Source: Acephala macrosclerotiorum (taxonomy: Eukaryota; Ascomycota; Leotiomycetes; Helotiales; Mollisiaceae). Taken from it: a stretch of 64,000 bases of DNA. Below are positions 59,949 through 64,000 of the stretch, one piece after another. Numbering within the stretch: the first letter of the stretch is position 1; the number at the start of each line of letters is the position of its first letter. A program made the position numbers and the translations under genes. The stretch spans positions 124,001-188,000 of the forward strand of contig MU119283.1 of the NCBI GenBank assembly GCA_014904845.1. The letters run 5' to 3'. Below the pieces are notes generated by a model. It did no database searches. It saw only the letters and a list, made by a program, of their open reading frames with translations, and was not told where the DNA came from.

Positions 59949-62900
59949 ATTTTATATTAATTTAAAAATTACAATTTTTTTTTAATATTATTTTTTTTTT
60001 TTATTTCTTTAAATTCTAATTTAATCATTTTATATATAAGCAATTCTATTAAATAAATATATTTTATTTATTTGAATATTTTATAATAATTTTTTTCAAA
60101 AATTTTATATATTTTTTCTATAAAAACAATTTATAAATATTTATTTTATTTTATTTTTTTTTTAAGATTTATTTAATACGTTTTATAAAAAATTAATATA
60201 AAATTATTTATTTAAAACTTTTAAAATTTTTTATTCAAAATTAGTACTACAATATTTTAATTATATATATTAATATATTTTAAAAAAAAGTTTTATAAAA
60301 ACAAACAAATTTCGTAATTTTCAATTATTTAAAACGTAAAAATATTTGTTTGTTTTTCTTGTGTAATCTCTTTAGAAATATAAAAATTTATAATTTTTTT
60401 AATTTTATCGATAGATTTTTTTTTTTTAAATTTATACGTTTTTTATTTTCAAAATTCGATCAATTTATTACATTGTTTTTTTACGTACAAATTTTACAAT
60501 TTCAATTTTTATTCTCGAAATTTTTACGATATTATTATTATATTTTAAAAAAATACTTTATTAAACTTTAAAAATATAAATTTCGCGTACAAAAAACGAA
60601 ACGAAAACGATTTTATTACGTTTATATAAATCTTATAACGCGATTTCAATACTCTATAAAAAATTATTAATATATTATTATTTAAAAAGAAAATAATTAC
60701 GATTAATAATATCAATAATAAATTTATAAAAATTAAAAACGTAATAAAAAAATTTTTAATTAAATAAAAAAAAAAATTGAAAATAGTATTATTTTAAATA
60801 AAAACTTTTTTTTTTAAATAAATAAAATTGAAAAATCGCGTATTACGTTTTAATAAACTCGATTTAATTTGATTAAAACTTTTAATAATATATTTAAATA
60901 TTATAATTAAAAAAAAATTTTCTCGAGTTTAAATATTTCAATAATTTATCGAAAAATCTATTAATAGATTTTATAGTAAATATATATATCAAAAACTCGA
61001 ACAAATATTCTATATAAAACGTTTTGTATTTCATGAAATTATTAGAATTATTAATATAGTTATTATCGAGAAAAACAAAGTTTATAATATATTATTTACG
61101 AGAATACTTTTTCGATTTATCGATTATAAAAAAATATTAATATATTTAAAAAATGCAAACGACGATTTAATAATTATAAATTTAAAAAAAAAAAATTTGA
61201 AAAAATTGTATTTTATTTTCTATTTTTGCGAACTTTTAATAATTGAAATATATACTAAAAAATTCTTTTTAATTTTTGCGAATAAATCTAAAAAATAATC
61301 GATTATTATTATTAATAATATAAGTATTCAAAGTACTAAATCTCAAGATATTATTAATATTAATACTTTATTTTTTCAATCGATTTTATTAATTGATAAT
61401 AATAATAACAATAGTAATAACAATAATAATAATAATATTATTATTAATTTTTTCGTGTAAAGTTTTTTATTCTTTTAAATTTTTTATATTTTTCGAATTC
61501 TTCGATTTATTTTTTTTTTTATTTCGATCTCTACGTTAATCAAACTCAAAAAATTTACTACTAATAATAAAAAATATTATAATATATTTATATTTATATT
61601 AAAAAAATACAAAATTATTATTATTTTATTGTAATTTAATATTATTTTATTTCGATTAATTTATTAATTTTGATCAAATAATATACGTTCAATAATTAAT
61701 TATACGTACAATATAAACAATACTTAGAAATCGAATATTATTTTTTTCGATATTTTGAATTTTATTAATCGTATTAAAATTCTAAGTATTGTTTATAATA
61801 TTTACAAATATTCGTTTATTAAACAATTTTATAGAGTTTATTATATAATACTTTATAAAAATCTCGATTTATATTTTAAAAACGACGAAAAATAAATTAA
61901 AATTATAAAAATACGATTATTTAAAATTTACAAATTGTATATTAAAATTTTTTTTTTTCAATTTATTTAAATCTATTTTAATACTCGTTTTTAATTTATA
62001 GATATTTTTATCGTTTTTTATTATAAATAGAAAATACTAACAAAAGATCGATTTTAATTCTCGCGAATTTTTATTGTTTTTATTTTTATTTTCTCGATTA
62101 AATCATTTATTGATCTAAAAAAAACAATAATTTTTATTTTGTAAAATTTCTTTAAATAAACGAAAAAAAAAAATATTTTATCGTTTTTTTTCAAAGAAAT
62201 TAATATATTAAAATTTTACTATTAACAAATTTTTTTTAATAAATTTTCTTTTTTATATAATACGTATTTTTTTTTTATTGTTTAATTTTTATAAACAAAT
62301 TTCAAATTATAATTATTATTTTATCGATTTTCTAAAAATTATTTTCTTTATTTTATTACTTTTTTTTAGTTTATTAAACTCTATCAAAATAGTAAAATTG
62401 ATTAATTTTTCTACGAAAAAAAAATAAATATATTTTAAAATTCGAATTTATTATACGTTAAATTTTTTTTTTCGAGTAAATTTCGAACGATTTATTCGCG
62501 ATTTAATAATTATAAAAAAACGATAAATTAATTGTTTCGATTTTTTAAAAGAATTATTTGAATAGATTTCTTTTCTAATATTAAAAATCGAATTTTAATT
62601 AGAGATTTTTTAGAGCAAATTTAATTAAATATTATAGAAAAAAATTTTTAAAAATTGAAATTATACGTTTATAAAACGAAAATCTTTGTCGATTAAATTT
62701 ACGTTAATAATTTCAAGAACTTTAATTTTTTACTTTACTTTTCGTAAGTCTAATATTTGTTAATACTAGCGAAAGAATTATCAACGATATTATTTACGAA
62801 AAACTCAAAAAACTTTATAACAAATTTCGAGTTTTCTTTAAAAATCGATTTCGAGAATTCTTTAACGACGAATTTTTTTTTAATAGCGTTTAATTTGAAA

Positions 62901-63429
62901 GAGTTAATACAATCTTCGATATAATTCGTTGTATAAAATTTTTAAATTATTTTATTATTTAATATAAAATTTTTCAATAATTAAATTATTAAAATTCGTT
63001 TAATAATAAATATTTATATACTTATTAATAAAAACAAATTGTAATTTAAATTAAATTAATTTTTCGATATTTTGAGATAAAAAAAATAAAAAATTTTTTT
63101 GATAATAAGTTTTTTTTTAAATATAAAACTGAAAAATTAATAATATTTATAAAAAATAATTAAAAGTATTTAATTATTTTTAACGATGAATTTAAATTTG
63201 AGATTTATTTGCTTTTTTTCTTTTCGTTAAATTCTAAATTCTAAAGAAAATAAACTGTAAAAAAATTTAATATTAATAGAAATATTAAAAAGATTATTAG
63301 ATTTTTAAAAGAAAATAATAATAATTTGAAAAATTTCGAGTTTTAAATTTTGTATTTAAAATAAGTTTTTTTCTTTTCTAGTTTTTTTTCTTTGAAACTC
63401 GAAATAAACTCGTTATATGAAAAAACGAT

Positions 63430-63706
63430 TATAATAAAATTATATGTTCTTTTTTTAAAAATCTTTACAAATAATTAATTTCGAAAATAGTACTAATTAC
63501 GTATTTTCTAAGTACATAAAAAGTTTTTACTTACTATAAACTAATCAATAATTCTTTCTATTTTTATTTTGATTGATTAATTGATTAATTGATTTACGAA
63601 TTACGAATTACTTCGAATAAGTTTAATTTATTGATTAAAACGAATTAATTTACGATTGAATTTTTTTGTTTTGTATTTTATTACTTTTTTATATTATTTG
63701 AAATTC
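63430..63706 (+). repeat. LTR-like direct repeat, right copy
   Basis: Partner of 51718-51984. Shared landmarks are ATCTTTRCAAATAA, the TACGAATTACGAATTA pair and the end TTACTTTTTTATATTA. Differences are mostly transitions plus small indels in T-runs. Confidence 0.7.
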
Positions 63707-64000
63707 TTATAATAAACTAAATAAATATTATAAATTATAAGTTTTAAATATTTAAATATTTAATTTTAAATTAATATTATTAATAATATTTTAATATTAT
63801 TAATATCGAGTTAATATTATTAGTATTAGATTAAAATAATCAATAGTATTAATAATCGATTAAATTGTTATTAATTCGTTAATAACGCTATTAATGTACG
63901 TGTTTTTCGATAAAACGATTAAAAAAAAAATATTTTTTTGATATATATAAATAATATTATTAATCGTTTTATAATAAATTAAAAAAAATTATATTTAATT

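Larger units (their letters stand above)
51718..63706. mobile_element. Putative RIP-destroyed LTR retrotransposon, ~12 kb
   Basis: Defined only by the two ~270-bp direct repeats at its ends. No gag or pol motif can be read because the interior is saturated with AT mutations. Twelve kilobases is long for a single fungal element, so a nested insertion is likely. The strand is unknown, and the target-site duplication is unclear (TTTAT versus TTTGA). Confidence 0.5.
50691..64000. repeat. AT-rich, RIP-like block (right border)
   Basis: Over 13 kb of A/T-dominated sequence with stops in all frames; remaining C is mostly in CpG. Open frames in it are homopolymer artefacts. A less mutated island of normal triplet variety lies at about 51210-51560. 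Most of the block (51718-63706) is enclosed by a direct repeat of LTR size. Long A or T runs (for example 52250-52273) and AAT-type microsatellite (61395-61445) are present. Confidence 0.85.

Noticed and set aside
52203..60571. Several 60-76 codon frames in the right AT-rich block
   Set aside because: Composed almost only of Phe, Ile, Asn, Lys and Leu codons produced by A/T runs; no protein features.

Overview
The window is nuclear DNA from a filamentous ascomycete (Pezizomycotina). Evidence: short GT-AG introns with CTAAC/CTGAC-like branch sites, fungal orthologues (HSP60, cofilin, GET5, NOP2), a HET-domain gene, and extremely AT-rich blocks that look like repeats destroyed by repeat-induced point mutation (RIP). 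A helotialean/leotiomycete source fits the bimodal base composition, but that is an inference.

Layout. Positions 1-7130 are an AT-rich, RIP-like block with an 870-N gap (281-1150). Positions 7131-50690 are a gene island of normal composition. Positions 50691-64000 are a second AT-rich block. It is bounded by a direct repeat (51718-51984 and 63430-63706) that looks like the two LTRs of a RIP-destroyed retroelement, and it contains a 10-N gap at 59939.

The island has three parts. (1) 7.3-25.5 kb: a 761-residue protein of unknown function, then five same-strand paralogues encoding small Myb-like DNA-binding proteins (10319, 12575, 15073, 23488, 24667). All five have a phase-0 intron at the same place in the domain. 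Two multi-pass membrane proteins sit among them. (2) 27.7-43.0 kb: a 797-residue nuclear-type protein with a Q/N/S/F-rich tail, about 2 kb of decayed tandem repeats, a probable minus-strand four-exon gene, then mitochondrial HSP60, cofilin, GET5 and NOP2 (the last two head to head). (3) 43.0-50.7 kb: a decayed zone. It holds a copy of a ~300-bp dispersed repeat, a complete but RIP-inactivated pogo/Fot1-type transposon with TIRs and TA duplication, an aspartic-protease-like membrane-protein gene split in frame by a solo LTR, and a truncated HET-domain gene against the AT-rich border.

The housekeeping genes (protein folding, actin turnover, tail-anchored protein targeting, rRNA methylation) look intact. 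The most unusual features are the Myb-like tandem array with its shared intron and diverged tails, the clean solo-LTR disruption of the protease-like gene, and RIP-like mutation that spares CpG. All gene models come from reading the sequence. No database search or transcript evidence was available.
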